Source: Patagioenas fasciata (taxonomy: Eukaryota; Chordata; Aves; Columbiformes; Columbidae). Taken from it: a stretch of DNA of 64,000 bases. Both the position numbers and the translations under genes were made by a program. The notes beneath the pieces were generated by a model that had not been told where the DNA came from, searched no databases, and saw only the letters and a list, made by a program, of their open reading frames with translations. The stretch spans positions 11,332,488 through 11,396,487 of the forward strand of contig NC_092559.1 of NCBI RefSeq assembly GCF_037038585.1. The letters are read 5' to 3'. Shown piece by piece: positions 32,161 through 44,058 of this stretch (position 1 is its first letter; each line of letters starts with the position of its first letter).

Positions 32161-33715
32161 CCAGAGGTGCCTGAGGACTGGAGGAAAGCAAATGTCACTC
32201 CAGTCTTCAAAAAGGGCAAGAAGGAGGACCCGGGGAACTATAGACCGGTCAGCCTCACCTCCATCCCTGGAAAGGCGATGGAACAACTTATCCTTGGTGC
32301 CATCTCAAGGCATATAGAGGATAGAGGGTCATAAGGGGCAGTCAACATGGCTTCACCAAGGGGAAGTCATGCTTAACCAACCTCATAGCCTTTTATGAGG
32401 ACATAATGAGATGGATAGATGATGGCAGAGCAGTGGATGTGGTCTACCTTGACTTCAGTAAAGCCTTTGACACAGTCTCTCACAGCATCCTCACAGCTAA
32501 ACTGAGGAAGTGTGATCTGGACAATCAGGTAGTGAGGTGGACTGTGAACTGGCTGAAGGAAAGAAGCCAGAGAGTTGTGGCCAATGGGGCGGAGTCTAGT
32601 TGGAGGCCAGTATCTAGTGGAGTACCTCAAGGGTTAATACTGGGGCCTGTATTATTCAATATATGCATCAACGACTTGGATGAAGGAATAGAGTGCACTG
32701 TCAGCAAATTTGCTGATGACACTAAACTGGGAGGAGTGGTTGACACGCCAGAAGGCTGTGCTGCCATCCAGCGAGACCTGAACAGTCTGGAGAGTTGGGC
32801 AGGAAAAAATTTAATGAAATATAACAAGGGCAAGTGTAGAGTCTTGCATCTGGGCAGGAACAACCCCAGGTTCCAGTATAAGTTGGGAAACGACCTGTTA
32901 GAGAGCAGTGTAGGGAAAAGGGACCTGGGGGTCCTGGTGGACAGCAGGATGATCATAAGCCAGCACTGTGCCCTTGTGGCCAGGAAGGCCAATGGCATCC
33001 TGGGGTGTATTAGAAGGGGTGTGGTTAGTAGATCGAGAGAGGCTCTCCTCCCCCTCTACTCTGCCCTGGTGAGACCACATGTGGAATATTGTGTCCAGTT
33101 CTGGAGTCCTCAGTTCAAGAAGGACAGGGAACTGCTTGAGAGAGTCCAGCGCAGAGCCACAAAGATGTTTAAGGGAGTGGAGCATCTCCCTTATGAGGAA
33201 AGGCTGAGGGAGCTGGGTCTCTCTAGCTTAGAGAAGAGAAGAGAAGAGAAGAGAAGAGAAGAGAAGAGAAGAGAAGAGAAGAGAAGAGAAGAGAAGAGAA
33301 GAGAAAAGATAGAGAAGAGAAGAGAAGAGAAGAGAAGAGAAGAGAAGAAGACTGAAGGGTGACCTCATTAATGTTTATAAATATGTAAAGGGTGAGTGTC
33401 ATGAGGATGGAGCCAGGCTCTTCTCGATGACAATCAATGATAGGACAAGGGGCAGTGGGTACAAACTGGAACACAGGAGGTTCCACTCAAATATGAGAAG
33501 GAATTTTTTCACCGTGAAGGTGACAGAGCACTGGAACAGGCTGCCCAGGGAAGTTGTAGAGTCTCCTTCTCTGGAGACATTCAAGACCTGTCTGGATGCC
33601 TTCCTGTGTATCCTCATCTAGGTGTTCCTGCTCTGGCAGGGAGATTGAACTAGATGATCTTTCGAGGTCTCTTTCAGTCCCTAACATTCTGTGATTCTGT
33701 GAGTCTGTGATTCTC
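32160..33715 (+). mobile_element. CR1 LINE, ORF2 RT part and 3' UTR
   Basis: Starts within ORF2 (VPEDWRKANVTPVFKKG), frameshifts near 32334, then is open from 32406 with [12 protein letters not shown] and FADDTKLGG (the RT catalytic aspartates). After the ORF2 C-terminal HVEYCVQFW segment a purine microsatellite interrupts it, and the 3' UTR ends in ATTCTGTGA repeats. 5'-truncated. Confidence 0.92.
33231..33350. repeat. (GAGAA)n microsatellite within CR1
   Basis: About 120 bp of near-perfect pentanucleotide. The matching CR1 position in other copies reads GAGAAGAGGAGACTGAGGGG, so it expanded from that short purine stretch. Confidence 0.92.
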
Positions 33716-33900
33716 TTTCTGGGTGAAGAGATGCTTCTGGCTGAATGTGGGAGACCGGATGTGCCAGGGGGCTCCCTGCAGCTTTTGATAAGCACCTGCA
33801 GCCAGCAGCAGTACCGCAGGGACACAGCTGGGCAAAGCCAGTGCAGGCTGGGGGCTGGCACAGTTCTCCTTGGAGCATTTAGCTTCCTCCTGGGCTACTG
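33716..33900. other. Short unassigned stretch
   Basis: Nothing recognised between the CR1 tail and an LTR F fragment. Confidence 0.3.
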
Positions 33901-34478
33901 TGTGATGGATGCACTTGACCTCCCCCCAACCAAACCAGCAGCAGTTTGTTACAGGCTACAGTTTCCAAATTACAAATGCATGTAAATGCAGATCCATTAG
34001 CATTACAACAAACTTTCAAACCCTCACCAGTTTTGAATGTGCCCCCACTCACTGAAGAAACACCAACAGAAGGCGTTTGGTTTACCAATGCCTCAGCAAA
34101 AAGGATAAATGGTAAATGGCAATACAAGGCTGCTGCATTCAGTATTACCACTGGTGAACAAGTAATAGAAGAAGGTGAAGGGAATGCACAAGTGAGAGAG
34201 TTAAGAACATTTTATGTATAAGAGTCTGGTACATGACTAAAAAAATACTCCCTGTTCATCACGAGGAATTCTTCAATGCTGCAATGACATTTAATATTAC
34301 TAAAGCTATTTGCTTAAAAAAAGCTTGCACACATTATCATTGCATATATATAATATTAATTTAACACTTAAACCGCTGATCTACAACACACTGCATATTT
34401 ATGACACAGAGGCAAGAGGTAACTGCACTACCACTCTATGAGCTGATAAAGTGGATTCACTGTAGTCAGGGGGTGGAA
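33901..34478 (+). pseudogene. pol: Family F provirus remnant with RNase H start
   Basis: 33901-33955 matches the first bases of the LTR at 34479. It is followed by a frame (33946-34221) with an RNase H start, GVWFTNASAKRINGKWQYKAAAF (Asn where the first catalytic Asp is expected). The sequence then decays up to a polypurine tract (GGGGGTGGAA) at 34469-34478. Confidence 0.65.
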
Positions 34479-34860
34479 TGTGACAGATGCACTTGACCCT
34501 CCCCCAACCAAACCAGCAGCAGTTTGCTACAGGCTCCAAAGGAGGTAAAGGCCTGAGCTGCAACTAGGCCAAGAATTCCTTTGAGGAAACCCACAAAGGA
34601 ACAGAATGACATAGTGAACACCAGTAAGTTATGGGTGCAAGGAGTCTTTCCCACTGTATGCAATTTGACTACGAGCCAACCACTTTATTCCATAAATATA
34701 ACAGCCTGGGTCAGCCTACTTTGAGCTCTCTCTGCTCAACAAGTGTGGCTGTATGGAGATGATATTTTACTACTCACAGATCACTGGATGAGCTCCATAT
34801 AAATTTCATATAAATCATTTAGCTAAGTAAATGCATATTATAATATTCCACCACCACGTG
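34479..34860 (+). mobile_element. 3' LTR of family F
   Basis: Starts TGTGACAGATGCACTTGACC after a polypurine tract; counterpart of 22190-22535. The 3' edge is approximate. Confidence 0.65.
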
Positions 34861-35585
34861 GCAAGATTCATAATTTTAAGTCTTTTAATGTGTCAGCTGG
34901 CAGACTCTTATTTTCCCCATCTTCAAGAGTTGAACTTACCCTCCACACTGACTGAGGTGATATTGTAAACTCAGCAAATTAATAACTCTTAAAACCACTT
35001 TTAAGGTTTTAAAAGTAGCATTCCTTTATTCCACACTGGGACCCCACTGGGGATATTCCACCATGAGTGCACCAACAACTGATCATTTTTGCTTTGCTTA
35101 TATTGACAGAAAAATTACATATTCATTACAGTTCTTGGAAATTTTTAACATAGAGTGCACCTATACCAAGAAATGATTACATAAACATCTAGTTATTTTG
35201 CGGTCTTTGCTGCCATCTAGCATTCTTCAGCTTGTATTGCAGACTCTTACAGCCTGGTCGCATTTTCCTCTTCAAGGGTCTTCCCATCGTGTCTGGCAAA
35301 TGACCTCTCCTCGTTGGCAACTCCTCGATCAAGTGCAGTATATACCTACTTATATAAGCTATTATTTGAGCCACACCTGTGTTTTTTTCTAATTAATTAT
35401 TACTTTATCATCCTGTTTCAGGTCCTCCTTCTAAAGACTGGATCCTGTTCCTAAAGAATATGTTGTAAATCTCTAATACAAGGTCTGCTTACATAGTGAA
35501 CTTCAGGTGGAATTTAAATAAATACCATTTTTTTAATGAAGTCAAACCAGATTCAACTTCTGTAGCAGGGAGAGAGACATGAGTG
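34861..35585 (-). mobile_element. Probable LTR-derived AT-rich sequence
   Basis: 34960-35130 resembles 21600-21780. The rest is not recognised. Confidence 0.3.
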
Positions 35586-35623
35586 TGTTGCGGTTGAGAC
35601 GGACAAACGACATAGACCAAGTT
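35586..35623 (-). mobile_element. 38-bp terminal LTR remnant
   Basis: Matches the first 38 bases of 36826-37163 (TGT..GGNTGAGACGGACAAACGAC). It is joined directly to gag, as if a deletion ran from gag into the far end of the 3' LTR. Confidence 0.75.
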
Positions 35624-36625
35624 GCAAATGATTTGGCTGCTTTGTCGCTTTCAGGCACCTTTATCATAGCTTGATATGCGAGGTCTCTTGACTGCCTCAG
35701 GATTTCAGGAATTTATCGTGCCTGTAGTTGTGGTGTGCCAATTAGTGTCTCTTCCAAGAGCTGGGGGGTAAATCCCAGCTTTTTGGTAAGTTCGGTTTAC
35801 GCTCTGAAACTCTACCCCCACCCTCAGGAATTTGCTCTGCAGCAGCGTGGGAGGGGGGCGGGGGCAGACTGGGGGGACCTAAATTTATAGGAATTACGTT
35901 ATTTAGCTCAGTCTGGCTCACCACAGGAGGATCCTCCCCACCTAAATCTCCAGGCAAGGGGGGATAGGAAAAAAAAATGTCCACTTTTTCCTTCTGCGAC
36001 TGATAGCGGCGGGGCAGAAGGTTGAACTGTGATTAATGGTGGTGACGCAGATGGCGGAACCGCGACTGATGATGGTGGAGCAGACGTTTGAGCCGTGATT
36101 GATGACAGCGGAGCAGTCGGTTGAACGCACTGCTCTGACCGGTGCTCCGGGGGCCCCTCCCGAGATCGTATATAACCCAACGCTGTTTTTTCATGTGAGT
36201 CTTTCATAGCTTTTATCTGATTTCGGGGCCACACATACGTACGCTCCTCCTCTATTCCTTTTAACTTTCCAAGAAAGTGTCGCGGATCCTTATCCGTATC
36301 AGATCATATGGACTTGGGCGGTGTTGACGAACCTTTAGTAACAGGGGGGGTCGGAGTAGTACTTAATCTCGCCTTTTCCTCCGAATCTGGCCCAGGAGAG
36401 CCAGGAAGACCATCCCTCCCCACTGTCTCTGCATGTTTCCGTTGCTCTTTTAATCCTCTGAAAGTCTCTAGCAACAAGTGACATGTTGTTAACAGTTCAG
36501 TTGTTTCTTTGCATCTTTCACTAGTGCTTTGCCCCATAGTAACACAGTCCTTCCTTCGTAAAGTCAGTTCCAGAGGGCTAATACCCTGCTTCTTCAGAAG
36601 CAACTTTCATGTAGATAATATAATA
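35624..36625 (-). pseudogene. gag: ERVK gag with Pro-rich PTAP/PSAP-like array
   Basis: Matrix-like start (LLLKKQGISPLEL near 36603) runs to TGA at 36304-36306. The same frame then continues (WPRNQIKAMKD, also seen in ERVK B) into an imperfect repeat rich in PTAPLSS, TSAPPSS, PSASPP and PSAPPLS. An eight-A run near 35970 shifts the frame into another Pro-rich stretch (35742-35984). The end near 35690-35625 matches the capsid part of ERVK B (SRDLAYQAM). No zinc knuckle remains. Confidence 0.75.
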
Positions 36626-36805
36626 CCCCCCCCGTTCCCGGTAGCTCACCAACTCTTAGTGTGGTGTCTTTTCAACGATCCGGATCTTCGGTAGCTCTCC
36701 TCGGCTGCTCTATCAGCTGTACCGGGCTCCGTCTCCACAGCTCGTCTTCAGCTGTCACAGCTTCACCGCTGTCTCTTCTTCATGCGAGATCCTTCTTCAT
36801 ACAGG
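36626..36805 (-). other. ERVK gag leader
   Basis: Between the PBS and the gag start; no ORF of note. Confidence 0.5.
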
Positions 36806-36823
36806 ATCACGTAGGGGTCACCA
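36806..36823 (-). promoter_or_regulatory. tRNA-Trp primer binding site with one mismatch
   Basis: The minus strand reads TGGTGACCCCTACGTGAT; one base differs from the tRNA-Trp PBS. It lies 2 nt after the LTR. Confidence 0.85.
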
Positions 36824-36825
36824 TA

Positions 36826-37163
36826 TGTCACGGCTGAGACGGACAAACGACATAGACCAAGTTCTTCCAGGATGAAAGTAGCAGATGCCATTTATTGCCA
36901 CAAGTGCATTTTTATACAGTTTTACCAATTCATGTGTCTCTTCACTATTGTTTACAAGTTACAGCAGTAACATCTCATTGGCTAATTTTGCTATCATCAG
37001 TGTTACTCTTCTATCCCCTTCTCTCTCACGGGTACATCCTTAATATCTCCGGATACTCCTTTACTCCCATCTTTCTCATGGGTAGGCCTTCATATCTTCA
37101 AGGCTAATTTCTCTTACCATGCCCTCCGTCAGGGAATCCACGTACCCACCGTAGTCCCCCACA
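36826..37163 (-). mobile_element. 5' LTR of the ERVK with the Pro-rich gag
   Basis: 338 bp; minus strand TGTGGGGGAC to GCCGTGACA. A close copy is the solo LTR at 41070-41405. Confidence 0.88.
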
Positions 37164-37455
37164 CTAGGGCTAGGATCACAGTCATGACAGGCAGGGTCCT
37201 CTTCAGATGCCGGTCACCTGTTCTGTCTGCCCCTCCTTGCAGGTACACCCCTCTCATTTATGGAACGTGCAAAAATTATCAGCAACCTTGGCTGGACCTC
37301 TTCTGCATACCATTGTTACCATTATCAGGTCTGGAGCAAACAGTGTCTGGAAAACATGCAGCCAACTTCAGAAAAGTGCAGTTACTTAGAAGAACTTAGC
37401 CAAAAGGAAAATTCACTGAAAGAGAACTGGTCTTGGTTTAAACAAAACCAGGACA
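37164..37455 (-). mobile_element. ERVL-like LTR B fragment
   Basis: Matches the right part of 17973-18689 up to the terminal AAACCAGGACA; the left part is cut by the ERVK LTR. Confidence 0.75.
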
Positions 37456-38000
37456 GAAGGCATCTGCATGTGTGAGACTATAATGTTAGCAATAGTAAAA
37501 GACTTTCTCCTGAACTGGGAAACAGGGGGTTGAGTTATTTCATTTTGTGGTCAGTCTCTACAGAAACAGTGATTTGGTAAACCAACTTTTAACTTGTATA
37601 CAATATAAAGTGAAGACAGTTAGTTCACACTTTATTTTGGTATGCATATGTGATCATGCAGTTGAGGAGGAGAAAGATCAATGAAATAGAAGTGAACGTG
37701 TTTGTAGAGATAACTAGAAAAAACTGTCACCTGCCAAAAAATGACACATAACCATTTTCTTTATTATCAGGCAAAGAGGCAATAAAAGCATTTTCTGGGA
37801 GTATTAATTTCAAATAAAAGTGGTGTGCAGAAATGAACTGGTTGTTGAGACTAGGGAAGGTGGGAAATGCTGCGTGCCTGTATGTCATTGTTTAGCCCTG
37901 GTTTTCCCAGCCAGCAGCTAGAACCACATGCTGCTCACTCACCCCTCCCCTGCCCCCAGTGGGATGGAGAGGAGGATTTAAAAAAAAAAAAGCAATAAAG
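37456..38000. other. Unassigned AT-rich sequence
   Basis: No gene or repeat recognised. Confidence 0.3.
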
Positions 38001-38467
38001 GCAAAAAACTCGTGGGTTTAATCAGGCAGCAAGGAGAAAAGAAAGAACAAATAAGCGGTAACATAACAGCACTGGTCAAGGAACCCACAAAGACGATAGT
38101 CTCCAGCAAGTGATGAGCACAGCAGTGACTGCAGAGGAACCACGGGAGGTTTAAACGCGGTGAACCGACGTGCACAGCAGTGGCTATGGTAAGAACTGAG
38201 GCTGGGCATGGATTGGAGAGAGGAGGGGGAGATTCCGATCCTGCCAAAAGAGTCGCAGTGAAAGTGCTGATCTCGAGAGAGGGGCTGACCCGGAAGGGGC
38301 GTTGCCAAGAGCAACCGGGGAAGATTTAAATGTCCTCCTAGGGAGCACAGGTAACCAGGTCTAGTGAACAGGGCAGAAGCAGTTCGTGCAGGCAGTTTAA
38401 GCAGGCAAGGCAAGCTCAAGTGATTTATCTCACTTGGTTGTTGTCACCCTCACAGAAGGAGCTGACT

Positions 38468-38932
38468 ATGGTATCCACTTGGGGCAAAGGTGAGTACTCT
38501 GCACTCAACAGGAAAGAGGCAGCAACTCAGACAGAGCTGCTATGGGAACATGCAGCTACCCAGATCTCAGGCTGCAGAGAATGCCAGAGCCTTTCACTGG
38601 TATGGAGTGGTAATACAGAAAACAGTTGTGTGAGGTGTGAGCAGGTGGATGACCTGCTCAGTCTGGTAGTGGAGCTGAGAGAAGAGGTGGAAAGGTTGAG
38701 AAGTATCAGGGAGCTGAAAAAGAAAATTGACCGGTGGGATCAAGCCCTGGCTGCCCAGGGGCGGGTAAGACCACCAGCAAGAAACAAAGATCAAGGGATT
38801 CCTGTGTCCTCCCCTTGCCTGACTGAAGAAAGCAGGTCAAGGGAAAGGGATGAATGGAAGAAAGTCCACACACAGGGTGGCAGGAAAAACACCCTCCCCA
38901 CCTTCCTAGGTGCTGCTGTCCAACAGGCATGA
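38468..38932 (+). pseudogene. CR1 ORF1 (outer copy), broken
   Basis: Start chosen at the ATG of MVSTWGKGEY. It shows a two-CXXC zinc-finger-like module (CRECQ ... CVRCEQ) followed by a coiled coil (LLSLVVELREEVERLRSI), the usual CR1 ORF1 RNA-binding layout. The frame ends early at 38932; similar sequence continues in other frames to about 39740. Confidence 0.75.
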
Positions 38933-39424
38933 GGCTCAGGATGTGGAATGCAGCAACATGAGGAATAAGGGGAAATAGCAGTGAGTTCCTGCCCCGGGGC
39001 AGAAAGAGGAGGGTTCCTACTGTGACCACTCCACCCCTCCAGGTTCCCTTGCAAAGCAGGTATGAGGCCTTGTAAGTGGAACTAAACAACAACATTGAGG
39101 GAGGTGGTTCCATTAAGTTGGAGGTGCTGCAGAGGATAAGTCACCCTGCACCCTCCATTAAAACAGCTCCCACAAAGAAAAAAAGGTGGGTTGTGGTTGT
39201 AGGAGATGTCCTATATGCAGGCCCACTTCTTAGGAAAGTCTGCTGTCTCCCTGGGGCCAGGGTCAAAGATGTAAAAAGGAAACTTCCTGCCCTGGTTAGG
39301 CCCTCAGACTACTATCCATTAATAATTTTTCAGGTAGGCAGTGATGAAAACTAAAGACAATCAAGAGAGACTTCAGGGCCTTGGGATGACTGGTCAAGGT
39401 ATCAGGAGCACTGTCCCAACAGTT

Positions 39425-39636
39425 GCAGGGTACAACAAGGAAAGATACAGGAAGAGACAGCAGATTAATACCTGGCTACAGGACTGGTGTCACTGACAGA
39501 ATTTTGGGTTTTTTGATCATGGGCCAGCTTGCAGGGTACATCAAGGAAAGATACAGGAAGAGACAGCAGATTAATACCTGGCTACAGGACTGGTGTCACT
39601 GACAGAATTTTGGGTTTTTTGATCATGGGCCAGCTT
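39425..39636 (+). repeat. 106-bp tandem duplication in CR1 ORF1
   Basis: 39425-39530 and 39531-39636 are identical but for one base near the start. 106 is not a multiple of 3, so the duplication alone breaks the reading frame. Confidence 0.93.
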
Positions 39637-39745
39637 ACATGGCACCTGGCCTGCAAATGACAAATGGGATGCACTTGTCTCAAAAGGGGAAAAGGATCCT
39701 GGGGCAGGAGTTAGCAGGACTTATTGAGAGGGCTTTAAACTAGAT

Positions 39746-40925
39746 TTGAAGGGGGAGGAAACCAGGTGTGGCAGAGGCAAACCCAAGGGTGACATGCCAG
39801 CATCTGAGGGTAGTGCTAATGAGGCCCTTGGGTCTGCTGACCCCGTGGAATCAATGGCTCAGCTGAACTGCATCTATATGAATGCACACAGCATGGGCAA
39901 CAAACAGGAAGAACTGGAAGCCCTTGTGAGGCAGAGAAACTATGATTTAATTGACATCTCAGAAACATAGTGGGATGAGTCTCATAACAGGAGCACTGCA
40001 GTGGATGGCTATAAACTCTTCAGAAGGGGTAGGCGAGGAAGGAGAGGAGGTGGGGTAGCCATGTATGTTAGGGAGGGTTTTGATTGTCTGGAACTTGAGG
40101 AGGGTGATTATAGGGTTGAGTGTCTATGGGTGAGAATAAAGGGGAAGGGCAACAAGGCAGACATCCTGGTGGGGGTCTCTTACAGACCAGGATAAAGAGG
40201 CAGACAAAATATTTTGCAGGCAGCTGGGAGAAGTCTCCTGATCACTAGCCCTTGTTCTTATGGGGGAGATCAACCTACCAGATGTCTGCTGGAAAAAAAA
40301 CACAGCAGAGAGGAAGCAGTCTAGGAGGCTCCTGCAGTGCATGGAAGACAACTTCCTGACAGAGCTGGTTAGTGAGCCAACTAGGGAAGGAGCCCCACTG
40401 GATCTCTTGTTTGTAAATAGAGAAGGGTTCGTGGGCAACATGTTGGTTGGAGGTCACCTTAGGCACAGTGATCGTGAAATGATTGAGTTAGTTATCCTTG
40501 GAGGAGTTAGAAGGGTAGTTAGCAGAACTGCTACTTTAGGCTTCCGAAGGGCAGACTTCGACCTCTTCAGAAGGCTGGTTGACAGAGTCCCTTGGGAGAC
40601 AGTCCTGAAGGACAAAGGACTCCAGGAAGTCTGATCTCCCTTCAAGAAGGTAATCTTAGAGGCTCAGGAGCAGATAGTCCCAGTGTGCTGGAAGGCAAGC
40701 CGGTGGGGAAGGAGGTCAATCTGGCTGAATAGAGAGCTGCGTCTGGAACTTAGGAATAAAAAGAGAATTTATGACCTTTGGAAGGAGGGGCGGGCCACTC
40801 AAGAGGAATACAAGAATTCTGTGAGGCTATGCAGGGAGAAAATCAGAAGGGCCAAAGCCCAACTAGAGCTAAGCCTGGCCACCACTGTGAAAGGCAACAA
40901 GAAATGTTTCTATAAATTCATTAGG
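39746..40925 (+). pseudogene. CR1 ORF2 endonuclease (outer copy)
   Basis: NAHSMGNKQEELEALV marks the ORF2 start region. The same frame has TAG after DISET, where other CR1 copies have Trp, then GGGVAMYVREGFDC and, after a frameshift, the GEINLPDVCW endonuclease motif. The following linker frame ([20 protein letters not shown]) ends at the nested CR1. Confidence 0.82.
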
Positions 40926-41831
40926 TCGGGAGAGGTTCTCCTTCACCTCTACTCTGCCTTGGTGAGACCACACGTGGAATATTGTGTCCAGTTCTGGGCC
41001 CCTCAGTTCAAGAAGGACAGGGAACTGCTGGAGAGAGTCCAGCGCAGGGCAACAAAGATGATTAAGGGATGTCACGGCTGAGATGGACAAATGACATAGA
41101 CCAGTTTCTTCCAGGATGAAAGTAGAAGATACCATTTATTGCCACAAGTGCATTTTTATACAGTTTTACCAAGTCATGTGTCTCTTCACTATTGGTTACA
41201 AGGTACAGCAGTAACATCTCATTGGCTAATTTTGCTATCATCCATGTTACTCTTCTACTCCCTTCTCTCTCAAGGGTACATCCTTAACATCTCCGGATAC
41301 TCCTTTACTCCCATCTTTCTCACGGGTAGGCCTTAATATCTTCAAGGCTAATTTCTGTTCCCATGCCCTCCGTCAGGGAATCCAAGGACCCACCGTAGTC
41401 CCACAAAGGGAGTGGAACATCTCCTTTATGAGGAAAGGCTGAGGGAACTGGGTCTCTTTAGCTTGGAGAAGAGGAGACTGAGGGGTGACCTTATTAATGT
41501 TTACAGATATATAAAGGGTGAGTGTCATGAGGGTGGACCCAGGCTCTTCTCAGTGACAACCAATGGTAAGACAAGGGGTAATGGGTTCAAACTGGAACAC
41601 AAGAGGTTCCACTTAAATTTGAGAAGAAACTTCTTCACAGTGAGGGTAGCAGAACACTGGAACAGGCTGCCCAGGGAGGTTGTGGAGTCTCCTACTCTGG
41701 AGACATTCAAAACCCGCCTGGACACATTCCTGTGTAGCTTCATGTAAGTGTTCCTGCTCCAGCAGGGGCATTGGACTAGATGATCTTTTGAGGTCCCTTC
41801 CAATTCCTAACATTCTGTGTTTCTGTGAACA
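40926..41831 (+). mobile_element. Nested 5'-truncated CR1
   Basis: Begins at [22 protein letters not shown], continues past a solo LTR (41070-41405) into the ORF2 end (41412-41747) and a 3' UTR ending ACATTCTGTGTTTCTGTGA. The outer CR1 resumes directly after it. Confidence 0.87.
41070..41405 (-). mobile_element. Solo ERVK LTR in the nested CR1
   Basis: 336 bp, close copy of 36826-37163, flanked by perfect AAGGGA duplications (41064-41069, 41406-41411). The split CR1 word is ATTAAGGGAGTGGA. Confidence 0.95.
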
Positions 41832-43017
41832 AGAAGAGGGCTAAGGAGAATCTCCATCCCCTGATGGATGCAGAGGGAAACAGTGACAGAGGATGAGTGA
41901 AAGGCTGAGGTACTAAATACCTTCTTTGCCTCAGTCTTTAACAGTCAGAACAGTTGTGCTTCAGGTACCCAGCCCCCTGAGCCAGAAGACAGGGATGGGT
42001 AGTAAGATGAAGCCCTAATAATTAAAGAGGAAATTGTTAGCGACCAGCTACACCACTTGGACACGCACAAGTCTATGGGGCCAGATGGGATACACCCAAG
42101 GGTGCTGAGGGAGCTGGTGGAGGTGATCACTAAACCACTTTCCATTTTCGGTCAGCAATCTTGGCTAACTGAGGAGGTCCCAGTTGACTAGAAGTTGGCA
42201 AACGTGATGCCTATCTACAAGAAGGGTCGAAAGGAGGATCTGGGCAACTGGAGACCTGTCAGTCTAACCTCGGTGCCAGGGAAGGTCCTGGAGCAGATCA
42301 TCCTGAGGGGCATCACATGGCACATACAAGAGAACCATATTATCAGGTCCAGTCAACATGGGTTTATGAAAGGCAGGTCCTGTTTGACCAATCTGATCTC
42401 CTTCTATGACAAGGTGACCCAACTAGTAGATGAGGGAAAGGCTGTGAATGTTGTGTACTCAGGCTTCTGTAAGGCCTTTGACACCGTATCCCACAGCATT
42501 CTCCTGGAGAAGCTGGCCTGGATGGCCTGGATGGGTGCACTCTTTGATGGGTAAAGAACTGGTTGGAGGACCAGACCCAAAGAGCTGTTGTGAATGGAGT
42601 CAAATCCAGTTGGTGGCCAATCACAAGTGGTGTTCCCCAGGGCTTATTAATGGGGCCAGTTCTGTTTAATCTCTTTATCAGTGATCTGGATGAGGGTATT
42701 GAGTGCACCCTTGCTAAGTTTGCAGATGACACCAGGTTGGGTGGGAGTGTTGATCTGTTGGATGGTAGGAAGGCTCTACAGAGGGATCTGGACCAGCTGG
42801 ATCATTGGGCTGAGGCCAGTTTTATGAAGTTTAACAAGGCCAAGTGCCAGATCCTGCACTTGGGTCACAACAACCCCATGCAACGCTACAGTCTCGGGGA
42901 AGAGTGGCTGGAAAGCTACTTGGCAGAAAGGGATCTGGGGATGTTGATTGACAGCAGGCTGAATATAAGCCAGCAGTGTTCCCAGGTGGCCAAAAAGACC
43001 AACATCATCCTGACTTC
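41832..43017 (+). pseudogene. CR1 ORF2 reverse transcriptase (outer copy, resumed)
   Basis: Frames 42195-42554 and 42563-43087 carry [30 protein letters not shown] and FADDTRLGG. At the first catalytic position it reads [15 protein letters not shown], so the Asp of the LDF motif is Gly. A short tandem duplication (CTGGCCTGGATGGCCTGGATGG) near 42513 shifts the frame. Not active. Confidence 0.85.
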
Positions 43018-43599
43018 TCCCTGGATAGATGAACTTAGTAAATACGGGTATGGTTTTCCTGAAAGTCTGATCTTCCATGATTTTTGATCATCTGAACTTA
43101 GAGCTCTTACAGGTTGTGGAATAATTACTGAGGGAGTAAATTACAGAAACTAATTATGAAGGATCCACTTATTGAGAAGTTATATCCACATCTTCAGCAT
43201 ATAAGGCAGCTGCACGGCAGGGAAGAAATAAATCTGCTCTGTATGGTTTCACTCCCCCACCTGGCCTGCATTCTTAGATGGTAGTGCATGGGGAAGCCCA
43301 ATGTACTGGCAGTTAAGAAGTATGGGGGAGTGGATTGGTGTGAAGATACTGCAGCCTGTGTAAAAAGGCAGGTACAGGAACCAGATGGTATAGCTGCTGC
43401 CAATTTTTAAGATAAGGTATAGCTGCTGTCAGTTAAAAAGAATAAATGTTCATCCAAAGTGCTAGTTACTGAGCGAAAAATTTGTCTGGTGGATGAACTT
43501 TGCTCATTATAATCTCACTACAATACCAAAACACACCTCCATCTCAAAGGATACCTACCTCCAGTGCAATTTTAAGCATGCTCAGTATCACCATTTACT
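43018..43599. other. Unassigned sequence
   Basis: One frame near 43157-43290 (KDPLIEKLYPHLQHIRQLHG) has a protein-like look but is not recognised. Otherwise nothing. Confidence 0.25.
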
Positions 43600-44058
43600 G
43601 CAGGGTGACAATAAACCATGGCAGATGCTCTCTGTTAACCCCCTGCCCTCCCTTCTAAGGAAAGGTAACGGGAGGAAAAGGGAGAGAGACTTACAAGTTG
43701 GAAATGTTTTAAATGCTTTACTAATACAAAATATACAAAACCAATCTTGAATTTCCCAGGGTAGTGCAGCATTGCCCATGGTGGAGCTGGTGTGGCTCCA
43801 GCGGCTGCAGGACAGGCACCCAGAAGTCCTGGGCTGGAATCCACAGTAAACCAGAACGAGATTCAGGAATGCAAGGTCTGGAATCAGGCCTTGGATCACA
43901 GGTGTGAAAGGCAGGGTCCTCTTCAGATGCCAGCCATGGTCGAAGAGAGCGAGACCCTTGTGATCTCCCACTTATACAGGGTGTATGACGTGTATGGGAT
44001 GGAATACTCAGTTGGTCGATTTTAGTCACCTGCCCTGTTTGCCCCTCTTTGCAAATAC

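Larger units (their letters stand above)
38001..43017 (+). mobile_element. Long CR1 LINE (outer copy) split by a nested CR1
   Basis: A probable 5' UTR (from about 38001; left edge uncertain) is followed by ORF1 (38468 onward) and ORF2 endonuclease (39850-40634). The element is interrupted at about 40925 and resumes at about 41832 with the RT, whose reading continues the interrupted phrase (FYKFI, then NKKRAKENLHPL). It ends abruptly near 43017 without the CR1 3' UTR. Many stops and frameshifts are present. Confidence 0.85.

Noticed and set aside
36509..37475. Plus-strand frames across the ERVK leader and LTRs
   Set aside because: Antisense to gag leader and LTR; no recognisable domains.
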